DNA of 64,000 nt from Pseudomonas sp. NCCP-436 (GTDB taxonomy: Bacteria > Pseudomonadota > Gammaproteobacteria > Pseudomonadales > Pseudomonadaceae): positions 97,287 through 161,286 of the forward strand of contig NZ_BPLZ01000009.1 in assembly GCF_019656335.1 (NCBI RefSeq), given 5' to 3'. Made by a program: the position numbers and the translations under genes. How positions within the stretch are numbered: the first letter of the stretch is position 1; every line of letters begins with the position of its first letter. Positions 9,471 through 19,165 of this stretch are shown piece after piece. The notes beneath the pieces were generated by a model. That model searched no databases and was not told the DNA's origin. It saw only the letters and a program-made list of their open reading frames with translations.

Positions 9471-9497
9471 GTAACGGGCCAAACTGCAGCCCGTTAC
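9471..9497. repeat. Perfect palindrome upstream of nudF
   Basis: GTAACGGGC and GCCCGTTAC form a perfect 9-bp inverted repeat with a 9-base spacer, between the nudF start (20 bases away) and the end of thiC. Neither strand has a T-run, so a standard terminator is unlikely. It could be an operator for the nudF cluster or a transcript-end hairpin for thiC. Confidence 0.5.
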
Positions 9498-9548
9498 GCG
9501 TCACACTAGCGATTGTGGCAGTGCCAGATCAAGCGCCCGTTGCAGGCC

Positions 9549-11630
<2,082 letters not shown>

Positions 11631-11638
11631 ACCCGGCC

Positions 11639-11668
11639 AGTCTAATCAAGCTTGCGGAAGAAAACCAA
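11639..11668 (-). promoter_or_regulatory. Candidate thiC promoter
   Basis: On the minus strand, TTGGTT is separated by 18 bases from TAGACT. Transcription would begin only a few bases before the P1 stem of the TPP riboswitch, which is where a riboswitch promoter should lie. The -35 match is weak. Confidence 0.4.
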
Positions 11669-11841
11669 CTCGGCGGTCAAAAAACAGAGCCCGTGTGTCG
11701 GAATACGACTCGGGAAACCGCTTGCTGCATTGCGCAGTCCTGGAGGCAGGCGACTAGACTGTTGGCGGCAGGGGATGCTTGACCCCCGGCAGCAGCGCCC
11801 CGTAGCCTTGCCGACCACCGCCAACTCAAGGATCGACATTC

Positions 11842-13278
11842 ATGTTGCGCAGACTTTCCCTGGTTCTCGCTGTCACGGCTGCCACAATCGGCCTGGCCAA
11901 CGCCGATGAGCCACCGCTGTCCAGCAAGACCGACCTGGTCACCGTGTACCGGGAGGCCGCGAAGAACAATGCCGATATCGCCGCTGCCCGCGCCGATTTC
12001 GAGGCTCGCCGTGAGGTGGTGCCGCAGGCCCGGGCCGGATTGTTGCCCAATCTGTCCGCCGGCGCCAACTATGCTGATACCCGAACCAGCCTCGATTCGC
12101 CGAGTGCTACCCTTTCGCGCAGCGGCCTGGTCTATCAGGCCAACCTCAGCCAGCCGCTGTTCCGTGCCGATCGCTGGTTTCAGCTGCAGGCTGCCGAAGC
12201 GGTCAGTGAGCAGGCCGCGCTGGAGTTGTCGGCCACCGAGCAGAACCTGATTTTGCGGAGTGCCGAAACATATTTTGCGGTACTGCGTGCCCAGGATAAC
12301 TTGGCCTCCACCAAGGCTGAGGAGGCGGCCTTCAAGCGTCAGTTGGATCAGGCCAATGAGCGCTTTGACGTGGGCCTCTCTGACAAGACCGACGTGCTCG
12401 AGGCACAGGCCGGCTTTGACACCGCGCGGGCCAATCGTCTGCTGGCCGAACGGGCGGTAGAGGATGCCTTCGAGGCATTGGTGGCGCTGACCAATCGCGA
12501 CTACCTGGCCGTGGAGGGTATTGTCCACAGCCTGCCGGTTCTCACTCCTACGCCGAATGATGCCCAGGCCTGGGTCGAGACTGCGGCGGCGCAGAACCTC
12601 AATCTGCAGGCCAGTCTGCATGCGGTGTCCGCTGCCGAGGAAACCCTGCGTCAGCGCAAGGCGGGGCACGCGCCGACCCTGGATGCGGTAGCCAGCTACC
12701 AGAAGGGCGATAACGACAGCCTTGGCTTTACCAATTCCGGCGGCCTGCCGGGCTACAGTGGCGATGTTTCGCAGCGCTCCATCGGTTTGCAGCTCAACAT
12801 CCCGCTCTACAGCGGCGGCCTGACCAGCTCGCAGGTACGCGAGGCCTACCAGCGCCTTGGCCAGACCGAGCAGTTGCGCGAGAGTCTGCGTCGTCAGGTG
12901 GTGCAGAATACCCGTAACCTGTTTCGTGCAGTGAACACCGATGTGGAAACTGTGCAGGCCCGGCGCCAGTCGATCATCTCCAACCAGAGCGCGCTGGAAG
13001 CCACCGAGATCGGCTATCAGGTCGGTACCCGCAACATCGTTGACGTGCTCGATGCGCAGCGCCAGCTGTACAGCGCAGTGCGTAACTACAACGACGCACG
13101 CTACGACTACATCCTCAACAACCTGAGGCTGAAGCAGGTAGCCGGCACGCTCAGCCCGGCAGATCTGGAGGCATTGGGGCAGTACCTCAAGCCGGACTAC
13201 AACCCGGACAAGGACTTTCTGCCGCCGGATCTGGCCTCGGCAGCCGAGCAGCGCTTGCGTGCCGCCCCGGAGTTCTGA
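11842..13278 (+). CDS. TolC-family outer membrane efflux protein
   Basis: A 478-residue outer-membrane factor. It has a Sec signal peptide (MLRRLSLVLAVTAATIGLANA, cleavage before DEPPL). Two repeated OEP domains follow, each with long alpha-helical hairpins. Typical TolC segments are LTLxQ-like helices, QANLSQPLFRADRWFQLQAAE, ERFDVGLSDKTDVLEAQA and the second-half equivalent EIGYQVGTRNIVDVLDAQRQLYSA. These proteins form trimeric channels for efflux pumps or type I secretion. The fit is closest to E. coli TolC-type proteins; no pump or adaptor gene is adjacent, so it probably serves several systems. It is divergent from thiC and followed by its own terminator. Confidence 0.9.
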   Translation: MLRRLSLVLAVTAATIGLANADEPPLSSKTDLVTVYREAAKNNADIAAARADFEARREVVPQARAGLLPNLSAGANYADTRTSLDSPSATLSRSGLVYQANLSQPLFRADRWFQLQAAEAVSEQAALELSATEQNLILRSAETYFAVLRAQDNLASTKAEEAAFKRQLDQANERFDVGLSDKTDVLEAQAGFDTARANRLLAERAVEDAFEALVALTNRDYLAVEGIVHSLPVLTPTPNDAQAWVETAAAQNLNLQASLHAVSAAEETLRQRKAGHAPTLDAVASYQKGDNDSLGFTNSGGLPGYSGDVSQRSIGLQLNIPLYSGGLTSSQVREAYQRLGQTEQLRESLRRQVVQNTRNLFRAVNTDVETVQARRQSIISNQSALEATEIGYQVGTRNIVDVLDAQRQLYSAVRNYNDARYDYILNNLRLKQVAGTLSPADLEALGQYLKPDYNPDKDFLPPDLASAAEQRLRAAPEF

Positions 13279-13313
13279 GCCTTACACAGATTTTGAGTTG
13301 TCAGGGCTTTGCG

Positions 13314-13349
13314 AAAACCCGATGCCGGACTACCGGCATCGGGTTTTTT
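13314..13349. terminator. Intrinsic terminator after the TolC-family gene
   Basis: The stem AAAACCCGATGCCGG pairs with CCGGCATCGGGTTTT across a 4-base loop and is followed by a T-run on the plus strand. The A-run on the left could also let it serve waaA from the minus strand. Confidence 0.9.
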
Positions 13350-13438
13350 AATTGTCTGCTCCGGACACTTTCTGCTGAACAACACCCTGCCAGAGTTCTC
13401 AACACCGGCCGGCAGGGCTGCTTGCTGGAGATTCGTCG

Positions 13439-14710
13439 TCAGTCGCGCAGCAGCCGCTGCACGCCATCAAGCAGGCGCTGCAGGGCGCCCTGGTTGGCGC
13501 CGAGCACGGCCAGTCCAGCCAGGCTCATGCGTTCGGCGCGTGGCCTGTCCTGCAGCAGGGCAGTGAGGGCGTTCGCCAGTTGTGCGGCATCCGTCACTTC
13601 CTCCAGGGCACCGGCCTCGCGCAGCTGCGCACTGATCTCGAGGAAGTTGAAGGTGTGCGGGCCGCTTAGCAGTGGCTTGCCCAGTGCCGCCGGCTCCAGC
13701 AGGTTATGGCCGCCGTGGGGCACCAGGCTGCCGCCGACGAAGGCCAGGTCGGCCAGGGCATAGAGAAACAGCAGCTCGCCCATGGTGTCGCCGAGCAGCA
13801 CCTGATCATCGGGCTGGACGGCCTCGCCAGTGGAGCGGCGACGAGTGGTCAGGCCCTGTTCACGGCACAGCTCGTAGACCTTCGTGAAACGCTCCGGATG
13901 GCGCGGCACCAGAATCAGCAGTGCATCCGGGTAGGAGGTCAGCAGTTGGCGGTGAGCAGCGAGAATCTGCTCGTCCTCACCGATATGGGTGCTGGCCGCT
14001 ATCCACAGTGGTCTGCCGTCGGCCTGCCATTGCCGGCGCAGGGTCGCAGCACGCGGTGCCAGTTCCGGGTCGATGGTCAGGTCGAACTTGATCGAGCCGG
14101 TTACTTCCACGCATTCGGCGCGGGCACCGAGAGCAAGGAAGCGCTCGGCTTCGGTCTGTGTCTGTACGGCGATTAGCGAAAGCTCCGCCAGCATCGGCGC
14201 AGTAAGTCGGCCAAAGCGGGCATAGCCGCGTGCCGAGCGCTCGGACAGGCGGGCATTGGCCAGCACCACCGGGATACCGCGGCGGGCACACTGGTGGATG
14301 TGGTTCGGCCACAACTCGGTTTCCATGACCACTGCCAGGCGCGGTTGCAAGCGATTCAGAAAGCGTGCCGAGGTCCATGGCAGGTCATAGGGCAGGTAGC
14401 AGTGCTGCACGCTGTCGCCGAACAGCGCGGTGATGCGTTCGGAGCCGGTCGGGGTCATGCAGGTGACGGTCACCGGCAGGTGCGGATAGCGAGCCTGCAG
14501 GGCCCGGATCAGCGGTGCGGCGGCGATGCTTTCGCCCACCGAAACAGCGTGGATCCAGATGCCGCCGGGTTTCATCCGGGGCAGCGAGAAGGCAAAGCGC
14601 TCGCCGATCCGGCGCGCGTAGGCGGGAGCCTTGCGCGCCCGCAGCAGCAGGCGCAGGGCGATCAGGGGCAGGGCCAGGTGCAGCAGCAGGGTATAGAGGT
14701 ATCTGTTCAT
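13439..14710 (-). CDS. waaA: Kdo transferase WaaA
   Basis: A 423-residue GT-B glycosyltransferase that adds 3-deoxy-D-manno-octulosonate residues to lipid A precursor at the cytoplasmic face of the inner membrane. It has an N-terminal membrane anchor (LYTLLLHLALPLIALRLLLR), then RIGERF and GGIWIHAVSVGE, the usual WaaA start with the general-base Glu. Later come TGSIKFD and, near the C-terminus, VGGSLVPHGGHNLLEPAALG, the donor-binding motif. The length is normal. It converges on the TolC-family gene and lies 43 bases after the LysR gene on the same strand, so it may be transcribed with it. Confidence 0.96.
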   Translation of the reverse strand: MNRYLYTLLLHLALPLIALRLLLRARKAPAYARRIGERFAFSLPRMKPGGIWIHAVSVGESIAAAPLIRALQARYPHLPVTVTCMTPTGSERITALFGDSVQHCYLPYDLPWTSARFLNRLQPRLAVVMETELWPNHIHQCARRGIPVVLANARLSERSARGYARFGRLTAPMLAELSLIAVQTQTEAERFLALGARAECVEVTGSIKFDLTIDPELAPRAATLRRQWQADGRPLWIAASTHIGEDEQILAAHRQLLTSYPDALLILVPRHPERFTKVYELCREQGLTTRRRSTGEAVQPDDQVLLGDTMGELLFLYALADLAFVGGSLVPHGGHNLLEPAALGKPLLSGPHTFNFLEISAQLREAGALEEVTDAAQLANALTALLQDRPRAERMSLAGLAVLGANQGALQRLLDGVQRLLRD

Positions 14711-14753
14711 GGGGGCGCAGCTTAGCGTTGCCAGTCATGGGCTGGAAGAGCGA

Positions 14754-15641
14754 TCACGACTGCGGTCTTAGTAGTTCGCGGGACAGACAGTCGGCCAGCC
14801 AGTAGGCTGCCGGCCCAAGAGCACCGTCGCGCCGGCGTACCAGTTCCACTGCCAGCGGCAGCGGTGCCCAGTCGCTGTGCAGTTCCTGTAGATGACCCTG
14901 ATAGGTGGGGTACTGCGCCACGTGGCGTGGTAGCCAGGCCCAGCCGAGGTCGCGGATGACCAGTTCGGCCATCACATAGAAACTGTCGGCCCGCCAGGCC
15001 AGTGGACTGATCTGTTCGCCGCCCGGGTATTGACTGTCCTGCGGTGTCATCAGCAGTTGCCGGTGCTCGGCCAGGTGCCGGCGCTCGACGCTGGCAAGGC
15101 GGGCTAGTGGGTGCTGCGGGCTGCACACCGTGATCATTTCGATGGTGCCCAGGCGGCGGCTTTCCAGCTCCCGAGGCATCTGTTCATGATGGAACAGTAG
15201 GCCCAGATCCGCCTGGCCCTGCAAGAGCTTGCGTGCCACGTCGCCCTGAGCACCGCTGGACAGCTGTACCTCCAGTAGCGGGAAGGCATTGGCCAGAGCT
15301 TCCAGGCTGGCCAGCACCGGCTGGTAGGGCATGGCCTCGTCCTGGGCCAGACGTAGCCGGGCTTCCTCGCCACGGGCCAGTCCCAGTGCCCGGCCGTCCA
15401 GTCGCTGACACTGCTGCAGCACGCTCCGGGCCTCCTCCAGCAGAGCGGCACCAGCTTCGCTCAGACGTGGCTGACGGCCACTGCTGCGTTCGAACAGTGT
15501 GACGCCTAGATCCGCCTCCAGCAGAGCGATGGCGCTGCTTACCGCCGACTGGGCACGCCCAGTCTCCCGTGCTACGGCGGAAAAGGAGCGGCGTTCAGCG
15601 GTACGGACAAACAGGCGTAACTGATCGAGGTTCCAGTTCAT
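14754..15641 (-). CDS. LysR-family transcriptional regulator
   Basis: A 295-residue regulator with an N-terminal winged HTH (MNWNLDQLRLFVRTAERRSF, then AVARETGRAQSAVSSAIALLE) and a LysR substrate-binding domain from about residue 90. The ATG at 15641 is preferred over a TTG two codons upstream. It is divergent from the SMR pump gene emrE, with 91 bases between the starts and a dyad of the LysR type in the gap, so it probably controls emrE and itself. The inducer cannot be inferred. Confidence 0.9.
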   Translation of the reverse strand: MNWNLDQLRLFVRTAERRSFSAVARETGRAQSAVSSAIALLEADLGVTLFERSSGRQPRLSEAGAALLEEARSVLQQCQRLDGRALGLARGEEARLRLAQDEAMPYQPVLASLEALANAFPLLEVQLSSGAQGDVARKLLQGQADLGLLFHHEQMPRELESRRLGTIEMITVCSPQHPLARLASVERRHLAEHRQLLMTPQDSQYPGGEQISPLAWRADSFYVMAELVIRDLGWAWLPRHVAQYPTYQGHLQELHSDWAPLPLAVELVRRRDGALGPAAYWLADCLSRELLRPQS

Positions 15642-15663
15642 TGGCAAGCCTATCGTCGTGGGA

Positions 15664-15682
15664 GATAGGTAATCACTTTATC
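15664..15682. promoter_or_regulatory. Candidate LysR-type operator
   Basis: GATA and TATC flank 11 bases, giving the T-N11-A dyad format typical of LysR-family regulators. It lies in the divergent gap between the LysR gene and emrE, 50 bases upstream of the emrE start. The arms are short (4 bp), so chance is possible. Confidence 0.45.
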
Positions 15683-15732
15683 CCATCATTGGCAGGCTTA
15701 GAATCGCGGCCATGTTCAAGGAGTGGGTTGTT

Positions 15733-16065
15733 ATGTCCGGATACCTCTATCTCGCTATCGCCATTGCTGCCGAAGTTGTGGCTACCCTCTCGATGAAGGC
15801 CATCGATGGCTTCAGCAAGCCACTGCCGCTGATATTGGTTGTGACAGGCTACGGCATTGCCTTCTGGATGCTGAGCCTGGTGGTGCGCAGTATTCCGGTG
15901 GGCATTGCTTATGCAATTTGGGCCGGACTCGGGATAGTTTTGGTCAGTATCGCGGCACTGTTCATTTATCAGCAGAAACTGGATCTGCCAGCCATGCTCG
16001 GCATGGCCATGATTGTCAGTGGCGTGGTGGTGATTCAGTTGTTTTCGCAGTCCACCGGGCATTGA
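15733..16065 (+). CDS. emrE: Small multidrug resistance (SMR) transporter, EmrE-like
   Basis: A 110-residue inner-membrane protein with four predicted helices. It exports quaternary ammonium and cationic dyes by proton antiport as a dual-topology dimer. The start at 15733 (MSGYLYLAIAIAAEVVAT) places the essential Glu at position 14, as in EmrE, and has AAGGAG nine bases upstream; an ATG seven codons earlier would put the Shine-Dalgarno inside the gene. Other family marks are GIAYAIWAGLG in helix 3 and the terminal helix GMAMIVSGVVVIQLFS. It is divergent from a LysR regulator. Confidence 0.93.
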   Translation: MSGYLYLAIAIAAEVVATLSMKAIDGFSKPLPLILVVTGYGIAFWMLSLVVRSIPVGIAYAIWAGLGIVLVSIAALFIYQQKLDLPAMLGMAMIVSGVVVIQLFSQSTGH

Positions 16066-16129
16066 GCGGCAGCCGGAGAGGCAGGCAGACCGGGTTATAC
16101 TATGCGCCTGTTTTTTCCGAGGCCCGTTC

Positions 16130-17305
16130 ATGTCCCAGTCTCTGAGTACCGATGTGCTGATCGTCGGCGGTGGTATCGCCGGCCTCTGGCTCAATGCCCG
16201 CCTGCGTCGCGAAGGATTTTCCAGTCTGGTGCTGGAGAGCGGCAGTCTGGGGGGCGGTCAGAGCCTGAAGTCACAGGGCATCATCCATGGTGGTGCCAAA
16301 TACGCCTTGCATGGTGCGCTGACCGGGGCTTCCGAAGCTATCGCCGATATGCCGCGGCGCTGGCGCGAAGCACTGGCAGGCGAGGGCGAGTTGGCTCTGT
16401 CGGGCGTGCGCGTCCTTTCCGACGCCCATTACCTGTGGTCACCCGGCAGCCTGGCAGGCAATCTCACCAGTTTCTTCGCCAGCAAGGCCGTGCGGGGGCG
16501 GGTCGATCAGGTCAAGGGCGATCAGTTGCCGCCGGCTTTGCAGGATCCCAGCTTCAAGGGGCGGGTCTACCGGCTGGCAGAGCTGGTTCTGGATGTGCCG
16601 AGTCTGATCGGCCGTTTGACCGAGCTGGCCGGTGAAGGTCTGCTGGCTGCCCGGCAGATCGAGCCGCTATATGAGGACGGCGAGCTGGCCGGTTTGATTG
16701 TCGACAACCGCGTCATCCGCGCCCAGCGAGTGGTGCTCTGCGCCGGTGCCGGCAATGCCGGGCTGCTGGCAGCATTGGGCCTGCAGCAGCCGGCGCAGCA
16801 GTTGCGGCCGTTGCACATGGTACTGGCCAAAGGACCGGCACTCAGGCCGTTGTATGCACACTGTCTTGGCGGCGGATCGAAGCCGCGGGTGACTGTCACC
16901 AGCCATCCGGCTGCCGACGGCCAGTGGGTCTGGTATCTTGGTGGTGACCTGGCCGAGGCCGAGGGAGTAGCGCGTGACGAAGCGGAGCAGATCCGCGCAG
17001 CGCAGAAGGAAATGGCTGCGCTGTTGCCCTGGATTGATCAACGTGAGACCCGCTGGGCCACCCTGCGAGTTGATCGGGCCGAGCCGGCGCAGTCCGGGCT
17101 GGTGCGTCCGGACAATGCCTTCCTGGCTGATCAGCAGCGACTGCTGGTGGGCTGGCCTACCAAGCTGGCGCTGGCGCCGGACTTTGCCGACCGCGTACTG
17201 GCTGCGCTGCGCCGCGATGTCGTGCAGCCCGGCAACCACCCGCCGCTGCCGGAACTGCCGCGCCCGCCGCTGGGGCGGCCGGTCTGGGAGGAGTTGCTGT
17301 CGTGA
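16130..17305 (+). CDS. FAD-dependent oxidoreductase (DAO family)
   Basis: A 391-residue flavoprotein. The N-terminal Rossmann motif is VLIVGGGIAGLWLNARLRREG, followed by a conserved GGGQSLKSQGIIHGGAKYAL segment of the D-amino-acid-oxidase/glycerol-3-phosphate dehydrogenase superfamily. A second FAD-binding strand reads RVVLCAGAGNAGL, and VRPDNAFL is near the end. The substrate is unknown. The stop overlaps the start of the aldo/keto reductase in a GTGA quadruplet, so the two are coupled and probably act in one redox pathway. It is 64 bases after emrE on the same strand. Confidence 0.82.
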   Translation: MSQSLSTDVLIVGGGIAGLWLNARLRREGFSSLVLESGSLGGGQSLKSQGIIHGGAKYALHGALTGASEAIADMPRRWREALAGEGELALSGVRVLSDAHYLWSPGSLAGNLTSFFASKAVRGRVDQVKGDQLPPALQDPSFKGRVYRLAELVLDVPSLIGRLTELAGEGLLAARQIEPLYEDGELAGLIVDNRVIRAQRVVLCAGAGNAGLLAALGLQQPAQQLRPLHMVLAKGPALRPLYAHCLGGGSKPRVTVTSHPAADGQWVWYLGGDLAEAEGVARDEAEQIRAAQKEMAALLPWIDQRETRWATLRVDRAEPAQSGLVRPDNAFLADQQRLLVGWPTKLALAPDFADRVLAALRRDVVQPGNHPPLPELPRPPLGRPVWEELLS

Positions 17306-18114
17306 GCGCGACCCTGCATGAGTTGCACCGTCCGCTGGGTTCCACCGGCCTGCGGGTGTCTCCGTTGGGCCTGGGTACGGTCAAGCTGGGGCGCGATCAG
17401 GGAGTGAAGTACCCCAGCGGCTTTCGCATCCCGGATGACGAGCAGGCCCGCGCGCTGCTGCGGCAGGCGCGTGATCTGGGCATCAACCTGATCGATACCG
17501 CGCCGGCCTACGGCCTCAGCGAACAACGCCTCGGCCCGCTGTTGCGCGGGCAGCGCGACGAGTGGGTGATCGTTAGCAAGACCGGCGAGGAGTTTGAGCA
17601 GGGCCGATCTTCCTTTGACTTTTCCGCTGCCCATACGCGGATGTCGGTGGAGCGCAGTCTGCAGCGCCTGGAGACGGATCGCATCGATCTGTTGCTGGTT
17701 CATTCGGATGGCAACGATCTGGCGGTGCTGCAGCAGAGCGAGGTATACGAGACGCTGGCAGCGCTCAAGCGCGAGGGCAAGATCCTTGCCTACGGTATTT
17801 CCGGCAAGACGGTCGAAGGCGGGTTGTTGGCTCTGGAGCAGGGTGATTGCGCCATGGTGACCTACAACCTCAACGAGCAGGGCGAGAAGCCGGTATTGGA
17901 CTATGCTGCCAGTCACGCCAAGGGCATTTTGATCAAGAAGGCGCTGGCCAGCGGACATGTCTGTCTGGCCGACGGCGTTGACCCGGTACGTGCCAGCTTC
18001 AAACTGGTGTTTGCCCATCCCGGGGTTGCCAGCGCCATTGTCGGTACCATCAATCCGGCGCACCTGGCAGCCAATGTGGCGACCGTGGCGGCTGTCCTGG
18101 GGGGCTCTGGCTGA
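17302..18114 (+). CDS. Aldo/keto reductase family oxidoreductase
   Basis: A 270-residue (beta/alpha)8 NADPH-dependent reductase. It starts with GTG inside the stop of the preceding flavoprotein. The catalytic set is visible: Asp and Tyr in IDTAPAYGLSEQRLG, Lys in VIVSKTGE and His in LLLVHSDG. The C-terminal phosphate-binding part reads ASAIVGTINPAHL. The substrate is unknown. Translational coupling to the FAD oxidoreductase suggests a shared pathway. It is the last gene of this plus-strand unit. Confidence 0.85.
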   Translation: MSATLHELHRPLGSTGLRVSPLGLGTVKLGRDQGVKYPSGFRIPDDEQARALLRQARDLGINLIDTAPAYGLSEQRLGPLLRGQRDEWVIVSKTGEEFEQGRSSFDFSAAHTRMSVERSLQRLETDRIDLLLVHSDGNDLAVLQQSEVYETLAALKREGKILAYGISGKTVEGGLLALEQGDCAMVTYNLNEQGEKPVLDYAASHAKGILIKKALASGHVCLADGVDPVRASFKLVFAHPGVASAIVGTINPAHLAANVATVAAVLGGSG

Positions 18115-18265
18115 GCCGAGCCGTATCGGTCGCAGAAAGCTGGGGTCGGAGCGCTTTGCCCTGGGATCTGGAGGAAGGCTCACCGAGCGCAGGTGCTTTT
18201 CGTGCAAGGCCAACTGCCGTCCGCCCGCGCTGCCTGCTGGCGGCCTACCAAGCGAAGGAGCACCG
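18115..18265. other. Intergenic gap at a proposed rearrangement junction
   Basis: 151 bases with no recognisable gene, terminator or repeat. They lie between the aldo/keto reductase and the Nudix-like gene, where the locus order changes relative to P. aeruginosa (see findings). A ribosome binding site (GAAGGAG) for the next gene is at the right end. Confidence 0.5.
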
Positions 18266-19165
18266 ATGTCGCGTACGTTGACCCGCAAGGATCCGAGCAA
18301 CTTCAAGACCCTGCCGCTGCTGGTCGAGGCTGCTCCTGATGGGTTGCGCTACCAAAGCCTGGGGCAGCCGCTGAGCTTCGCCCAGATGCTAGCGAGGCGC
18401 CGGCCCCTGGTGCTCGAGGACGCCTCGCAGTTCACCGTGGAACTGGCCAATCTTGGTGTCTCGGTGCGCCTGAGTCTGCGCCTGCACGGGCGCGACTACT
18501 GGCTGCTGGTGCGTCAGCATCGGTCGGATCGCGGTGATACGGTGCTCAAGCTGATTTCCGGCTACGTGCCGGCACACGAGCTGAACCTGCCGCTGCTCAC
18601 CGCTATCCAGGAGGTGGCAGAGGAGTGTCTGCTGGAAAGCAGCGAAGGTTGGCTGGCGGGGCGTTTTGTCGATACCTGGCTGCCGACTCCCTACCATGAC
18701 AGGCTGCGTTATCGCGAGTCGTGTCACTTCCGCCTGCTGCCCTTGTCCGGTGCGGCGCGCCCGGTGCAGTGTGGCAGCCTGATTCTGCAGGAGCGCCCGC
18801 GCGCCTATGTCCATCTGCCCACTTCGTCCCTGCAGCTGATCTACGATTTCAGCCTCGAGCTGCCACGCGAAGCCCGCCAGCTCAGCCTGTTCCATGTTGA
18901 CGAGTGCCTGGAGGACGGCCAACTGGTGGCCCGTCTGGAACGTCGGCGACCGGATATCTACCTGCTGGCACTGCAGCGTGGCGTGCCCAGTGGCGAGTTG
19001 TTCACCTTGCGCAAGGGCGTGTTGCTGCCGGCCGCGACTCGCGGCCTGTGGTTGTCGGAGAGCTTCGCCGAGCAGGACGGCTGGCTGGTGCGTGACGAGC
19101 GGATTCGCTGGAAGGACTGGCTGGCGGATTGCCGCGCAGGGCAGTGCCCGACACTCCGGGCCTAG
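18266..19165 (+). CDS. Hypothetical protein with a degenerate Nudix-like segment
   Basis: A 299-residue protein of no firm family. The ATG at 18266 has GAAGGAG about 6 bases upstream; the frame stays open further upstream inside the aldo/keto reductase, but that is a shadow. Residues 78-122 look like a Nudix fold core: YWLLVRQHR, then LISGYVPAHE and AIQEVAEECLLE. This gives G-x5-E and then QEVAEE, with the usual Arg replaced by Gln and two extra residues in the loop. The C-terminal half (about 190-290) has no recognised motif. Its stop overlaps the convergent Smp-like gene by four bases at CTAG. Catalysis is doubtful. Confidence 0.6.
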   Translation: MSRTLTRKDPSNFKTLPLLVEAAPDGLRYQSLGQPLSFAQMLARRRPLVLEDASQFTVELANLGVSVRLSLRLHGRDYWLLVRQHRSDRGDTVLKLISGYVPAHELNLPLLTAIQEVAEECLLESSEGWLAGRFVDTWLPTPYHDRLRYRESCHFRLLPLSGAARPVQCGSLILQERPRAYVHLPTSSLQLIYDFSLELPREARQLSLFHVDECLEDGQLVARLERRRPDIYLLALQRGVPSGELFTLRKGVLLPAATRGLWLSESFAEQDGWLVRDERIRWKDWLADCRAGQCPTLRA

